Assembly (NCBI RefSeq): GCF_004361915.1
Contig: NZ_SNWP01000013.1
Coordinates: forward strand, 62,001-126,000
Length of the DNA: 64,000 nt
Origin: Sediminibacterium goheungense
GTDB taxonomy: Bacteria > Bacteroidota > Bacteroidia > Chitinophagales > Chitinophagaceae
Reading direction: 5' to 3'
Shown: one piece after another, positions 32,459 to 41,153 of the stretch
Position numbering within the stretch: position 1 is the first letter of the stretch
Layout: every line of letters begins with the position of its first letter
Notes under the pieces: model-generated
Databases searched by the model: none
Seen by the model: only the letters and a program-made list of their open reading frames with translations
What the model was told of the DNA's origin: nothing
Position numbers and translations under genes: made by a program

Positions 32459-32629
32459 AACAGTAGTTTGTTGGCAAAATTTGGTTGCACGGCAAATATA
32501 TAATATTAATTAATATAAAAAAATCACTACTCTCGCATCAAGGCTAAACCGCAAATATTGTTTCAGTTGAAAAATTAAATAAAACATCAACCAGCAAAAG
32601 GATGAAAAATGCTATTGTTGCTAAAAAGT

Positions 32630-33835
32630 TTACGGATACAATAAATATTTCTTCCGCATTTCCTTATAGGCACTCAACCCCGGCTCCCAGCTTTTACGGA
32701 TTTCTTCTTCTGAAACGCCATTGATTATTTGTTGTCTGAATTCGCCCACACCAATCTGCACTTCTATAGAATTCATCTGATCACTCAGTCTTTCAAAAAA
32801 CTTCTCTTTGAAAGGATGTGCTTTATAGAGCTCCATGATCCAGCCGATATTGATTTTTTTACTCTTTCTTAATTTCTCTACATCATAGTTACGCAGATCG
32901 AGTCCATAACATTCCTGATCCATAAACAAAGGTTTCTCTGCCATACCCTTGATGCTGGTGGGGGTGTAAGAAAACGAATAAATACCTTTCAGTTCCGGAC
33001 TACCCAGCACCGTAAACGGATACATGGTACCACGGCCATGGTTAAGGTATACCCCTTCAAACATACAGGTGGATGGATATAACAGGATGGCCTGCTGTGT
33101 ATTTAAATTGGGAGATGGTTTTACAGGCAATGTATAAGGCATATCGTGGTTATAATTGGCCACAGGAACAATACGCAGGCTGCATTTTACTTTATTGGCC
33201 AGCCATCCTTCCCCATTGGCCATCTGTGCAAACTCAGCCACTGTTAGGCCGTGCGACATCGGTATGGGAAACATACCGATACCCGATCTGTATTTCATAT
33301 CCAATACCGGACCATCTACCAGGTAGCCATTCGGATTGGGGCGGTCGAGTATGAGTAATTCTTTTCCATTATCTGCACAAGCTTCCATTAAACGCGAGAG
33401 TGCATTGATATTGGTATAAAAGCGAACGCCTACATCCTGTATATCGTAGATCATGATATCAACATCTGCAAGATCTTCTTTACTGGGTTTGTTTTTCTTT
33501 CCATAGAGTGAAATAATCGGAATACCGGTTGCCCTATCTTTCTCATCAGCAACTTCTACCCCCGCACTGGCATTACCACGAAAACCATGCTCAGGACCAA
33601 ATACTTTTACGATATTCACCCCAAGCTTATGCAGGCTGTCTACCAGATGCACTTTACCAATAATGGTGGTGGGGTTAGCCAATATGGCAACACGCTTTCC
33701 TTTTAAGAATGGCAGGTACTTCTCCGTCTGGTCGGCACCGGTGCGAATGGATTTGGCATTTATTGCATCCGCTGCAAATGATGGCAGATTACTGAATATA
33801 AACAGGCAAACAAACGGTACTATCCATTTCTTCAT
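32630..33835 (-). CDS. namZ: Exo-beta-N-acetylmuramidase NamZ (DUF1343, GH171)
   Basis: A 401-residue exported protein (signal PFVCLFIFSNLPSFAA). The DUF1343 hallmarks are present: NIVKVFGPEHGFRG, YDIQDVGVRFYTNI, LDRPNPNGYLVDGPVLD, and SPNLNTQQAILLYPSTCMFEG with VYLNHGRGTMYPFTVLG. In NamZ of Bacillus and Tannerella this family removes terminal MurNAc from peptidoglycan fragments. The ATG at 33835 gives a normal signal peptide; the longer frame reads through the intergenic hairpin. It lies just downstream of the small VOC/DUF1801 operon but is separated by a strong hairpin. It probably recycles muropeptides in the periplasm. Confidence 0.9.
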   Translation of the reverse strand: MKKWIVPFVCLFIFSNLPSFAADAINAKSIRTGADQTEKYLPFLKGKRVAILANPTTIIGKVHLVDSLHKLGVNIVKVFGPEHGFRGNASAGVEVADEKDRATGIPIISLYGKKNKPSKEDLADVDIMIYDIQDVGVRFYTNINALSRLMEACADNGKELLILDRPNPNGYLVDGPVLDMKYRSGIGMFPIPMSHGLTVAEFAQMANGEGWLANKVKCSLRIVPVANYNHDMPYTLPVKPSPNLNTQQAILLYPSTCMFEGVYLNHGRGTMYPFTVLGSPELKGIYSFSYTPTSIKGMAEKPLFMDQECYGLDLRNYDVEKLRKSKKINIGWIMELYKAHPFKEKFFERLSDQMNSIEVQIGVGEFRQQIINGVSEEEIRKSWEPGLSAYKEMRKKYLLYP

Positions 33836-33888
33836 ATAAGGGCAATTGAAGGTTAAATATAAGTACAATTCTAAAGGAGGCGAATTGT

Positions 33889-33939
33889 AAAGCCACCAAT
33901 GCACAGATTACCTGAACCAGTCTGTACATTGGTGGCTTT
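33889..33939 (-). terminator. Hairpin terminator of the VOC/DUF1801/DoxX/SRPBCC operon
   Basis: AAAGCCACCAATGCACAG pairs with CTGTACATTGGTGGCTTT over 18 bp with one mismatch and a 15-base loop, right after the last gene of that operon. Confidence 0.7.
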
Positions 33940-33955
33940 CTATAAACAGGAACAC

Positions 33956-34351
33956 TCAAATAGCAAACATCCACCGTACATCAAACCTGTCAATGATTTC
34001 TATCAGCGGTTCCTGGTCTTCCATTACAACTAGGGTATTTTCATAATCATACAATTGCACGATAAAATGTTTTCTTTCTTCACAACTCCTACACAGGATC
34101 AGTACTGCCATATAGTTACCTACCCTTCTCCCTTCATGATACACCAGATCAGAACCCTGTATCGTTACTATTGGCGAGTGTAATACTGCCCTTATAACGG
34201 GTCTGTCTGCATAGGTGCCAATTTTTTGTGTAAAGTCTTCAATAACCAGGTCGCCGCCAAAACAGGCATGATACAGCGTAAATGCCTCGCGGCAGTTACC
34301 ACTGAATGTAAGAAACACACCACTTCCTGTATGGGTTACAGGTGTATTCAT
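33956..34351 (-). CDS. VOC/PhnB-like protein
   Basis: A 131-residue protein with the betaalpha-barrel half of PhnB-type vicinal-oxygen-chelate proteins (GVFLTFSGNCREAFTLYHACFGGDL, with LVYHEGRRVGNYMAVLIL). The metal-ligand pattern is not complete, so binding or catalytic activity is doubtful. It overlaps the preceding DUF1801 gene by four bases (ATGA) and is last in a four-gene operon that ends at a hairpin. Function unknown. Confidence 0.65.
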   Translation of the reverse strand: MNTPVTHTGSGVFLTFSGNCREAFTLYHACFGGDLVIEDFTQKIGTYADRPVIRAVLHSPIVTIQGSDLVYHEGRRVGNYMAVLILCRSCEERKHFIVQLYDYENTLVVMEDQEPLIEIIDRFDVRWMFAI

Positions 34352-34719
34352 TTGTTGGCTTTTGTTTCATTTTCCTTTTTCCGGAACAATAGTAAATCCT
34401 GTATCAGTTTCTCTGGTAAGGGTTCCTTGTTCGGAATCTGTATGGCGGCTTTACTTACTTTATAATGCTTTAGCTGCTCTTTGAAATGTTCGAGCAATGC
34501 CTGACTAAATGGGTGCGACAGGGTAATATGCTTATCGAATGCTGCATAATAAATCAGGTAACCCTTATACTTGAAACAGGGTATCTGATAACTAATACAT
34601 TCTTCTACATCCGGGACCAGTTTTCTGATCATCTTTCTGATCTTCTGCATTCTTTGCAAAGCTTCTCCGCTGAATGCAGCATGGTATTCATCAATATGCT
34701 GGTAATTGGTTTTAGCCAT
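34348..34719 (-). CDS. DUF1801 protein
   Basis: A 123-residue protein with the DUF1801/YdhG core (NYQHIDEYHAAFSGEALQRM, VPDVEECISYQIPCFKY, KHITLSHPFSQALLEHF). These small alpha/beta proteins are common next to SRPBCC and DoxX genes and are of unknown biochemical role. It overlaps DoxX upstream by 8 bases and the VOC gene downstream by 4. Part of the divergent operon controlled by the GlxA-type regulator. Confidence 0.82.
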   Translation of the reverse strand: MAKTNYQHIDEYHAAFSGEALQRMQKIRKMIRKLVPDVEECISYQIPCFKYKGYLIYYAAFDKHITLSHPFSQALLEHFKEQLKHYKVSKAAIQIPNKEPLPEKLIQDLLLFRKKENETKANK

Positions 34720-35086
34720 GTTGCACTGCTTGAGGTTGAAAACGATAGGATATAAATAAAATCACACCTACTACCACCGGCATCAGTATAAAGCCGATGT
34801 TACCATCTACCATCATATGACTGATGACCGCAAACAACAGGTTGAAACTGAGACCTGCATAGGCCCACTCTCTCAGTTTAGCGGGTAGTCGGGTAATAGC
34901 AATCGCAGTTGCACCCAGTACTTTGCAGACAATCAATGTATAGGCGAAATAATCCGGGTAACCGAGGGGCTTGGTGCCTGCGTTCACATATTCCGGCATA
35001 AACAATACAGTTGACAATGGCATCACGCCTTCCCATAAAACAATGATAATGGTAGCGATCCAGAAGATGATTTTGTTGCGTTTCAT
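34712..35086 (-). CDS. DoxX-like membrane protein
   Basis: A 124-residue protein with four hydrophobic segments (IIFWIATIIIVLWEGVM, YFAYTLIVCKVLGATAIAI, AYAGLSFNLLFAVISHMMV, FILMPVVVGVILFISY), the layout of DoxX-like proteins, which sit in the inner membrane and are often linked to redox or stress genes. The ATG at 35086 removes an upstream extension that reads noncoding sequence. It lies between SRPBCC (25 bases before) and DUF1801 (8-base overlap). Confidence 0.78.
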   Translation of the reverse strand: MKRNKIIFWIATIIIVLWEGVMPLSTVLFMPEYVNAGTKPLGYPDYFAYTLIVCKVLGATAIAITRLPAKLREWAYAGLSFNLLFAVISHMMVDGNIGFILMPVVVGVILFISYRFQPQAVQHG

Positions 35087-35111
35087 GATGAGGTGTTTTA
35101 AGGTGGGTCTA

Positions 35112-35531
35112 TTATTTGTTCGTGACATATTGAACAAAATTGTTCAGAATGGCCTGCCAGCCCTGCTGTTGAACCTCGACCGGGTTTTCAGCCTCAGCAT
35201 CAAAAGTGGTGGTAATCAGCACCTGGTTTTCTTTTTCTTCAAAAAGCGTGGTAACCTGTCTGCCATCGGCCATGGTATAGCTGATTTCTTTGTTGGGTAC
35301 CACCAGATCATATACCCCTCCGAAATCAAATCCGAAACTACCATCTCTGGCTTCCATCCTGTGTTTAAAAGAACCGCCGGTACGCAGGTCATTTTCACTA
35401 CTCGGACAATGCCAGTCTGGATGTGCCGTATTCCATACCTTTATGTCTTCAGGATTGTTCCATGCATCCCATACTTTCTGAACCGGTGCTGCTACCTGGG
35501 CTGATATGGTAATTTTTGTGTTTGTGCTCAT
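35112..35531 (-). CDS. SRPBCC/AHSA1-type protein
   Basis: A 139-residue protein, the classic START/SRPBCC fold: ISAQVAAPVQKVWDAWNNPE at the start, FGFDFGGVYDLVVPNKEISY, TTLFEEKENQVLITTTFDAE, ending QGWQAILNNFVQYVTNK. Such AHSA1-like proteins are a hydrophobic-cavity family in Bacteroidota, often co-transcribed with DoxX and DUF1801 genes. The ATG at 35531 is chosen because the upstream frame has no family match. First gene of the operon divergent from the GlxA-type regulator, 143 bases apart. Confidence 0.87.
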   Translation of the reverse strand: MSTNTKITISAQVAAPVQKVWDAWNNPEDIKVWNTAHPDWHCPSSENDLRTGGSFKHRMEARDGSFGFDFGGVYDLVVPNKEISYTMADGRQVTTLFEEKENQVLITTTFDAEAENPVEVQQQGWQAILNNFVQYVTNK

Positions 35532-35624
35532 TTTCTTAAGTTTATTGATGGATTGTTGATTGACCCTGCAAAGATGTATCACCCATCCTTAGATTGCAAT
35601 ACTTGAAAACGACAAGTTTAGGGG

Positions 35625-35645
35625 TGGATTATGACATTGGATTAT
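35625..35645. promoter_or_regulatory. Direct repeat TGGATTAT x2 in the divergent promoter region
   Basis: Two copies of TGGATTAT start 13 bases apart, 30 bases before the regulator's ATG. They could be an operator for the AraC-type regulator, but this is speculative. Confidence 0.25.
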
Positions 35646-35674
35646 TTTTATTGTTAGATATAATAGAGCCAGCC

Positions 35675-36652
35675 ATGCGTGTATCTGTTTTTGTTCCCGA
35701 ATATGGTGTTATCGAAGCCATTACACCCCCTTTCAGGTCATTTCATACGGCTAATGAATTCCTGACGGCATTTGGCAAAGAGCCTGTATTTGAAGTAGAA
35801 TATGTGGGGCTTCATACCCATGTTCCTGCCAATAACGGGGAATACACGATTAAGACAGACCGCTTATTGAAACAGGTGGAGCAAACTGATCTGTTGATCA
35901 TTCCGCCTACTTTTGGAGATACCGCCCGGGGCATTGAAGCCAATGCAGAAGCCATCCCCTATTTTACAAAACTATATAAGCAGGGTACCAGTCTGGCAAG
36001 CCTCTGTATTGGTGCTTTTCTTTTGGCAGAAACGGGTTTATTGAATGGTAAGAAATGTTCTACACACTGGGCCTATATCAGCGAATTCAGGGAAAAATAT
36101 CCGGAAATAGAAGTAGAAGACGGGGCCATCATTACGGAATATGAAAATATCTACAGCAGTGGTGGTGCCAGCAGTTTATGGAACCTGGTTTTATACCTGA
36201 TAGAAAAGTTCTCGGATAAAGAAACTGCGGTTATGATCTCCAAATATTTTGCCCTGGATATTGGCCGCGATAGCCAGGCCCAGTTCGCCATCTTCAGAGG
36301 CCAGCGTAACCATACAGACACAGAGATACAAAGGGTACAGGATTTTATTGAGAAGAATTATGAAGAAAAACTCAGCATTGAGCAACTGGCTGAAATGATC
36401 AATACCGGACGAAGAACTTTTGAAAGAAGGTTTAAGCAAGCTACCAGTAATGCCCCGATTGAGTACCTGCAACGTGTGCGAATTGAAGCCGCTAAAAAAC
36501 ATTTTGAAAGCTCTAGAAAAAATGTAACCCAGGTAATGTATGATGTGGGGTATACAGACACCAAGGCTTTTCGCGATATCTTTAAAAAACTGACCGGCTT
36601 AACACCGATTGAATACAGGAACAGGTTTGTGAAAACAGTGGCTGAAATTTAA
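35675..36652 (+). CDS. GlxA/FtrA-type AraC regulator with DJ-1/PfpI domain
   Basis: A 325-residue protein. Residues ~1-185 form a DJ-1/PfpI-like domain (LLIIPPTFGDTARGIEANAE, with the nucleophile elbow SLCIGAFLLAETGLL) and ~215-320 a double helix-turn-helix (LSIEQLAEMINTGRRTFERR, YDVGYTDTKAFRDIFKKLTG). Regulators of this type respond to small metabolites in the cytoplasm. I used the ATG at 35675 (MRVSVFVPEYG); a TTG 81 bases upstream is in frame but adds no family sequence. It is divergent from the SRPBCC/DoxX/DUF1801/VOC operon, which it most likely controls. Confidence 0.87.
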   Translation: MRVSVFVPEYGVIEAITPPFRSFHTANEFLTAFGKEPVFEVEYVGLHTHVPANNGEYTIKTDRLLKQVEQTDLLIIPPTFGDTARGIEANAEAIPYFTKLYKQGTSLASLCIGAFLLAETGLLNGKKCSTHWAYISEFREKYPEIEVEDGAIITEYENIYSSGGASSLWNLVLYLIEKFSDKETAVMISKYFALDIGRDSQAQFAIFRGQRNHTDTEIQRVQDFIEKNYEEKLSIEQLAEMINTGRRTFERRFKQATSNAPIEYLQRVRIEAAKKHFESSRKNVTQVMYDVGYTDTKAFRDIFKKLTGLTPIEYRNRFVKTVAEI

Positions 36653-36796
36653 TCAACCGAGATTTTTGTAATGGAGAAGATATCTGATAACAGATCATTA
36701 GCCGCTCCCTTTTTGGCTATGTATTTGATAATCAATGTCTCAAAACATCCCTTTTCTGCGCAGCAATATGGATGATATTTTTTCAAATATTTTAGG

Positions 36797-36804
36797 TATC
36801 TTTA
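36797..36804 (+). promoter_or_regulatory. Bacteroidota -7-like element (TATCTTTA)
   Basis: One mismatch from the Bacteroidota -7 consensus TAnnTTTG, 45 bases before the start of the following lipoprotein gene. The -33 region is only T-rich, without a clear TTG. Confidence 0.35.
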
Positions 36805-36848
36805 TATATCCCCCGTTAGATTTCCTCATCCAGTCCTGAAATAATATC

Positions 36849-37526
36849 ATGCGTAAATCGCCGTTTTCCTTATTATTATTTTTCCTGGTATTTATCGGTT
36901 GTGGTAAAGACGACATGTATAATGAGGCTGACAGATTCTGCAATTTTAAAGGGTATTACTATCCTAATAATGTGGCTAATTTGATTGGCGAATTATCCAA
37001 TGACTACATCATGCTGGGCTTCGACAGCATATATAATGAGTCTGAGATAAGGAAATTCATATCAGCTGAAGCCGAATTCGATCAGCAGTATAATTACAAG
37101 CTTTTGGGAAAAGATTTTGCTGTGCTGAAATTTAATACACCTAAAACCTGCTCAGCAATAGCAGCTTTTATTGCGAAAATGCAAAAAAGCCCCATAGTGA
37201 GTTATGCCCATTATACCATGAAAACAAATGATTGCAACGATCGTTTTACCAGATTTGGGCTAATGCTGGGCTTTACTTGTATAACTATCTATAGCGATAT
37301 TTTTTCCGTAGAAGTAGCAGATACGAACAAACTTGCTGATTTGTACCAACTGGTAGCTGAAACAAAAACAGAACTATTGCCATACGTCAGCTCATCCCCT
37401 AATGTGTTCATGCTGAAAGCCACAAAAAATTCGAAAGCCGATGCGCTAGCAATGGTCAATTATTTTTTTGAATCGAAACATTTTGTATCAGTAAAGCCTG
37501 ATTTGTACAATTATGCGGTTAAATAA
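36849..37526 (+). CDS. Paralogous propeptide-like lipoprotein
   Basis: A 225-residue lipoprotein (lipobox FIGCG) that is clearly homologous to the one at 27.8 kb along its whole length: FCNFKGYYYPNNV, NDYIMLGFDSIYNESEIRKF, VLKFNTPKTCSAIAAFIAKM, VSYAHYTMKTNDC, LKATKNSKADALAMVNYFFE. The two genes are ~9 kb apart with the same order of features, so one duplicated from the other. Like its sibling it resembles a detached subtilisin-type propeptide. No protease lies next to either copy. Confidence 0.65.
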   Translation: MRKSPFSLLLFFLVFIGCGKDDMYNEADRFCNFKGYYYPNNVANLIGELSNDYIMLGFDSIYNESEIRKFISAEAEFDQQYNYKLLGKDFAVLKFNTPKTCSAIAAFIAKMQKSPIVSYAHYTMKTNDCNDRFTRFGLMLGFTCITIYSDIFSVEVADTNKLADLYQLVAETKTELLPYVSSSPNVFMLKATKNSKADALAMVNYFFESKHFVSVKPDLYNYAVK

Positions 37527-37596
37527 ACATCTTACACAAGCTCAGGGAGAAAAAATATCCTGGCTTACATGCGTTCCGGGTTTATAAAGGTGTTTA

Positions 37597-38115
37597 TTAA
37601 AAATCGAAATGATAATTCAATCCCACACCTACCATACCCACATGATCTTTATTGAAGTTACCCTGCTGGTAACGTAACTGTAGTTCCAGGCTCCCGAAAT
37701 CATGTCCAAATGATTGTGACCAGGTAAAACCGGTATTACTGTCAGTAGCCGTTCCTACTGTACTTTTTGCTTTCAGTGTATAGAAACCCAGACCTACCTG
37801 ACTTTCAAAAAATAGTTTTTTATAGGTTTTCCGATACCCGAACAGCAATGGAACAATATGATAACCCGATGAAACACCCCCCACCAGTGTTTTTACCTTA
37901 AAGTATTGGTAGCCTGCCGTAAGTGTTAGATAATCTCTTGTTTTGAGCAGATACATACCTTTTACATTGGCGCCCAATCCGGTGTTTACCACTTTTCCGA
38001 AATCACCTGTTGGCAAGGCAAGTTCAGGACTTATCTGCAAATGCCACCGGCTTTCCTGGGCATGCACCATAAAAGCACTTACCAGCAGACATATCAGTAT
38101 TGTTATTTTTTTCAT
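37597..38115 (-). CDS. Small outer-membrane beta-barrel protein (paralog of the one at 40.6 kb)
   Basis: A 172-residue exported protein (signal KKITILICLLVSAFMVHAQ) that ends in a strand with a terminal Phe (GVGLNYHFDF). It shares PELALPTGDFGKV, LLFGYRK, ESQVGLGFYTLKA, FTWSQSFG and RYQQGN with the 187-residue protein of the same operon, so the two are paralogs. Eight or ten strands are likely. It is the last gene of a five-gene minus-strand group. Confidence 0.75.
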   Translation of the reverse strand: MKKITILICLLVSAFMVHAQESRWHLQISPELALPTGDFGKVVNTGLGANVKGMYLLKTRDYLTLTAGYQYFKVKTLVGGVSSGYHIVPLLFGYRKTYKKLFFESQVGLGFYTLKAKSTVGTATDSNTGFTWSQSFGHDFGSLELQLRYQQGNFNKDHVGMVGVGLNYHFDF

Positions 38116-38139
38116 ATAGGTCTTTTATCAGGTTTTGAT

Positions 38140-39006
38140 TTATTTCTTATACAAAGGAGTGCGTTTCAATAAGTACTGTAATGTGATCTTGTAAGCATTA
38201 TCACTGCTCCAGAAACTCTGGTGATCCTGGCTGAAGAGGTTTTCTCCCTTGTCATTGAATACACTCATGGTAACAGATGTACTGTAATTCTGAACTGAAG
38301 TACTATACCCGCTATAAGACGATCTTCCGTTAATGGAACCAATGACATTTTTATTATTGTTATTGTTCAGCTTAACTGTACTTGAACCAGAACTGATATT
38401 GCTGGCACTTGTTTTATCCTGTCTGATAGATCCCTGTAATACAAATTCTACTCCCAATACATCACAGATTTCACCCATGGTAAATCCACGGATATTGCCA
38501 CTGTTTACACCCGCTTTAATCAGCAGTGCATTGGTTGTATTGGTAGATTGTAACTCGAGCATACCCGCATGTTTCGACAAAAAAGAAAAAGCTTCATTCT
38601 GAACAGCATATGTCATCTGCTCACCCGCATCCTGCTTATCAATCAGATAAGAGAAAGGCAGAATGGCTACTTTATTGTGGTGATCGCCTAGTCCTGAGAC
38701 TACTACGGGTTTGGGATTGGCATTCCCAGGTGTGGTATTCGCTGTTTGAGATGGCAATGCCGGTTTATTAATAAATTCTATACGGCCACTGGCATAGGTA
38801 ATTTTAAGGATATCGGCTTTTTTGATGGTGTATACAAGGGTTTCGCCTTTATACACGAATTTGATATCCGCATCATTGATTTCGGTTACCTTACCTACCA
38901 TTTCATCACCATTGATTTTTAGTACCACATCGCTGTTGTTATTGGTTTGTGCGATGACAGAAAGAAAAAATAAAAAAAACAGTAATGTTCCGATGATCTT
39001 TTTCAT
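38140..39006 (-). CDS. Periplasmic CsgG-like/GUN4-type protein
   Basis: A 288-residue exported protein (ATG at 39006 before signal KIIGTLLFFLFFLSVIAQ). A short strand-rich lead (DVVLKINGDEMVGKVTEIND, a SusD/Ig-like 'DEFYT' module) is followed by an alpha/beta part (KVAILPFSYLIDKQDAGEQM, FTMGEICDVLGVEFVLQGSI) that resembles CsgG or TolB N-terminal domains. A run of Asn/Gly/Ser (STVKLNNNNNKNVIG) precedes the C-terminal strands. It probably works with the neighbouring barrels in envelope export or lipoprotein handling; this is inference. Confidence 0.6.
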   Translation of the reverse strand: MKKIIGTLLFFLFFLSVIAQTNNNSDVVLKINGDEMVGKVTEINDADIKFVYKGETLVYTIKKADILKITYASGRIEFINKPALPSQTANTTPGNANPKPVVVSGLGDHHNKVAILPFSYLIDKQDAGEQMTYAVQNEAFSFLSKHAGMLELQSTNTTNALLIKAGVNSGNIRGFTMGEICDVLGVEFVLQGSIRQDKTSASNISSGSSTVKLNNNNNKNVIGSINGRSSYSGYSTSVQNYSTSVTMSVFNDKGENLFSQDHQSFWSSDNAYKITLQYLLKRTPLYKK

Positions 39007-39149
39007 GATGTACATTTTAAAATAGGGTACCTGATACCATTCAGGTAATAAGCCTATGCATTAAATATAAAAAATTCTTTTACGGGTCGTATCATATGTT
39101 CATGTTTGAATACCCTTTATGCATTTCCTGATTCCTCCATATCTATTTT

Positions 39150-40577
39150 TTAAAACCTGAATCCGGTTGAATATCTCAAAAAGGGATAGGACCTGGTAAA
39201 GTCAGGATAGTTCTGATAATTACCTTGTAAACTAAAGTGTCCCAATTCAAGTGTAAAAAAAAGATTATCCCTGGGTTCTAACCTAAACTCATTGGTTACG
39301 GTGTTCAGAAAAAAATCAGAACGGTTCCCATTTAATGTTTTAAACCAGCCTCCCCGGTATTGAAGGCTATAAAAAAACTTTTTATTGAAACTCATTTCCG
39401 TACCGGCATGATAACCGATACCGGGGCCATAATCATAATTTCTGCCTTCGCCATAATAAAGGTATACATCCGGAACAGCAGCGAGTACAATCAAACTTCC
39501 TCCTGCTGTTGTTTTTAACTGATTTCTGGGATTCTTTGTTTTCCAGTCGGAGATAATGCTATAGCGAAAACTTTGTGCTCCATATTCAAAAGCATTGTTT
39601 TTCAGAAAATCGTAGTTCATACTGATAACGCCCATATGGCTTGCCTTATCCGTTGATCTCATCTTCCACCGACGCAGATAACCCGTAACAGCGAGTGTAT
39701 TGATATAACCTGAATCAGCTGCACCCGCTTCTGCAGTTACTGCAAAACTACTGAACGGTATTTTAGAGGCTTCATTGGCATTACCATATAACACCCTCAG
39801 GCGCAGATAGAATTCATTATTACCCCTGCGCTTAAAAAAGTCTTTTGTTTTCTCACTAAAAAATCTGCCCCCATAATCCATAAATGTGTGTACCAGTTTG
39901 GGTCTTACCTGCTGCGATGAAAAGGGTTGTACCCTTCCCCACTTTCTGTCGATTATCCTGTTTAAGCCATTCACCGGATTCAACAGCAGGCCGAGAATTT
40001 CCTGCGTGGTTCTTTTAAAACCCCGTGCAGACGGATCGATCAGCGCATTTGATAAACGAAAAGTCATTTCGCCCAGTGATATCCCTCCCAGACTTGTATT
40101 GATAAAATCGTTGGGGGCAGGCACATGTGTTTCGCCTGCTACTTCCCAAAACAAACTACCTGCAAAAGCGGCAGGTGCTGATCCCCAGAAATTATAGCCA
40201 TTGGTTCGCAGGGTATTGAAGTAAAGATTGCCATGAAAAGGATGCGCAAACTGATTGGTTTGAAAAGAATTATCGTCCCACTCCCAGGAAGATGGTTGTA
40301 CATTATGTGACAGACTTTTGAAGGATATTTTGGCAAAATCTGCTTTACGCACAAAGCGGTTGATAGACCATGGTACAGCCTGTGTTACCAGCAGCTCTGT
40401 AACACCTCTCACAGCTCTTTTGTGTCCGATAATAATATCCTGTTTCGCCGGATTAAAGAGGCTTGTATCTGATGTTTGTGCCCATAACCTTTCCATATCT
40501 GTAACAGTCGCCATGATCAGCATCAAGCAGAGGATCACAGAACGGCATTGATGATATGAATATCTGTTCCCCTTCAT
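39150..40577 (-). CDS. DUF3943 outer-membrane protein
   Basis: A 475-residue exported protein with the DUF3943 core near the middle: WEWDDNSFQTNQFAHPFHGN, FNTLRTNGYNFWGSAPAAFA, LFWEVAGETHVPAPNDFINT, SLGGISLGEMTFRLSNALID. The rest is strand-rich and ends in an aromatic (YPFLRYSTGFRF), so it is a membrane barrel. The start overlaps the preceding paralogous barrel gene by four bases (ATGA). This operon also contains that barrel, a CsgG-like protein and lipoproteins, implying a multi-component envelope apparatus. Confidence 0.8.
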   Translation of the reverse strand: MKGNRYSYHQCRSVILCLMLIMATVTDMERLWAQTSDTSLFNPAKQDIIIGHKRAVRGVTELLVTQAVPWSINRFVRKADFAKISFKSLSHNVQPSSWEWDDNSFQTNQFAHPFHGNLYFNTLRTNGYNFWGSAPAAFAGSLFWEVAGETHVPAPNDFINTSLGGISLGEMTFRLSNALIDPSARGFKRTTQEILGLLLNPVNGLNRIIDRKWGRVQPFSSQQVRPKLVHTFMDYGGRFFSEKTKDFFKRRGNNEFYLRLRVLYGNANEASKIPFSSFAVTAEAGAADSGYINTLAVTGYLRRWKMRSTDKASHMGVISMNYDFLKNNAFEYGAQSFRYSIISDWKTKNPRNQLKTTAGGSLIVLAAVPDVYLYYGEGRNYDYGPGIGYHAGTEMSFNKKFFYSLQYRGGWFKTLNGNRSDFFLNTVTNEFRLEPRDNLFFTLELGHFSLQGNYQNYPDFTRSYPFLRYSTGFRF

Positions 40578-41137
40578 TTTATTGATTTGCTGTTCTTAAA
40601 AAATGAAATACGGTAACTCGCATTTACACCTATCATAGTGAGCTTATTCACACCTGCATCTTTCAGGTTACCCTGCTGATAACGAACCGATACATCCAGA
40701 TGCGGCCATATGAAACCAAAACTTTGTGCCCAGGTGAAATTCGCATCTGTACGCTGCTCTTTCTGTCCCAATGCAGCTACTTTGATGGTATAAATACCTG
40801 TTCCGGCCTGCGTCTCTGAATAGAAATGGTTGATATACCTTCTGTAGCCGAATAAAACTGGTATAATAGTATACCTGGATGAAAAGTCAAAACCCGGATT
40901 CAGCACATCGTCTTTGATATTGAATGAATAAAAACCCATACTAAAACTTCCCTGATCACCCGACTTACCTGTTAACAACCATTTCATCAATGCACTTCCA
41001 CCGGGCTGGTATACTTTCGAAAAATTACCGGTGGGAAAAGCTAGTTCAGCACCGGCTATCATATCCACCCTCCCTTTTTGAGCAGATAGATGAATCGCAG
41101 AAAAGAAAATTAAAAAAATGCTTGCTGCTATTTTCAT
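40574..41137 (-). CDS. Small outer-membrane beta-barrel protein (paralog of the one at 37.6 kb)
   Basis: A 187-residue exported protein (signal KIAASIFLIFFSAIHLSAQ). It shares AGAELAFPTGNFSKVYQPGG, VLFGYRRY, ETQAGTGIYTIKVA, FTWAQSFGF and RYQQGNLKDAG with the 172-residue barrel of the same group. It is coupled (ATGA) to the DUF3943 gene. A duplicated barrel in one operon may form a hetero-oligomer or export two substrates. Confidence 0.75.
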   Translation of the reverse strand: MKIAASIFLIFFSAIHLSAQKGRVDMIAGAELAFPTGNFSKVYQPGGSALMKWLLTGKSGDQGSFSMGFYSFNIKDDVLNPGFDFSSRYTIIPVLFGYRRYINHFYSETQAGTGIYTIKVAALGQKEQRTDANFTWAQSFGFIWPHLDVSVRYQQGNLKDAGVNKLTMIGVNASYRISFFKNSKSIK

Positions 41138-41153
41138 GAGGGTGTCGGCTGAT

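Noticed and set aside
35594..35674. TTG start for the GlxA-type regulator adding 27 residues
   Set aside because: The extra residues have no family match and would cover the shared promoter; the ATG gives the usual length.
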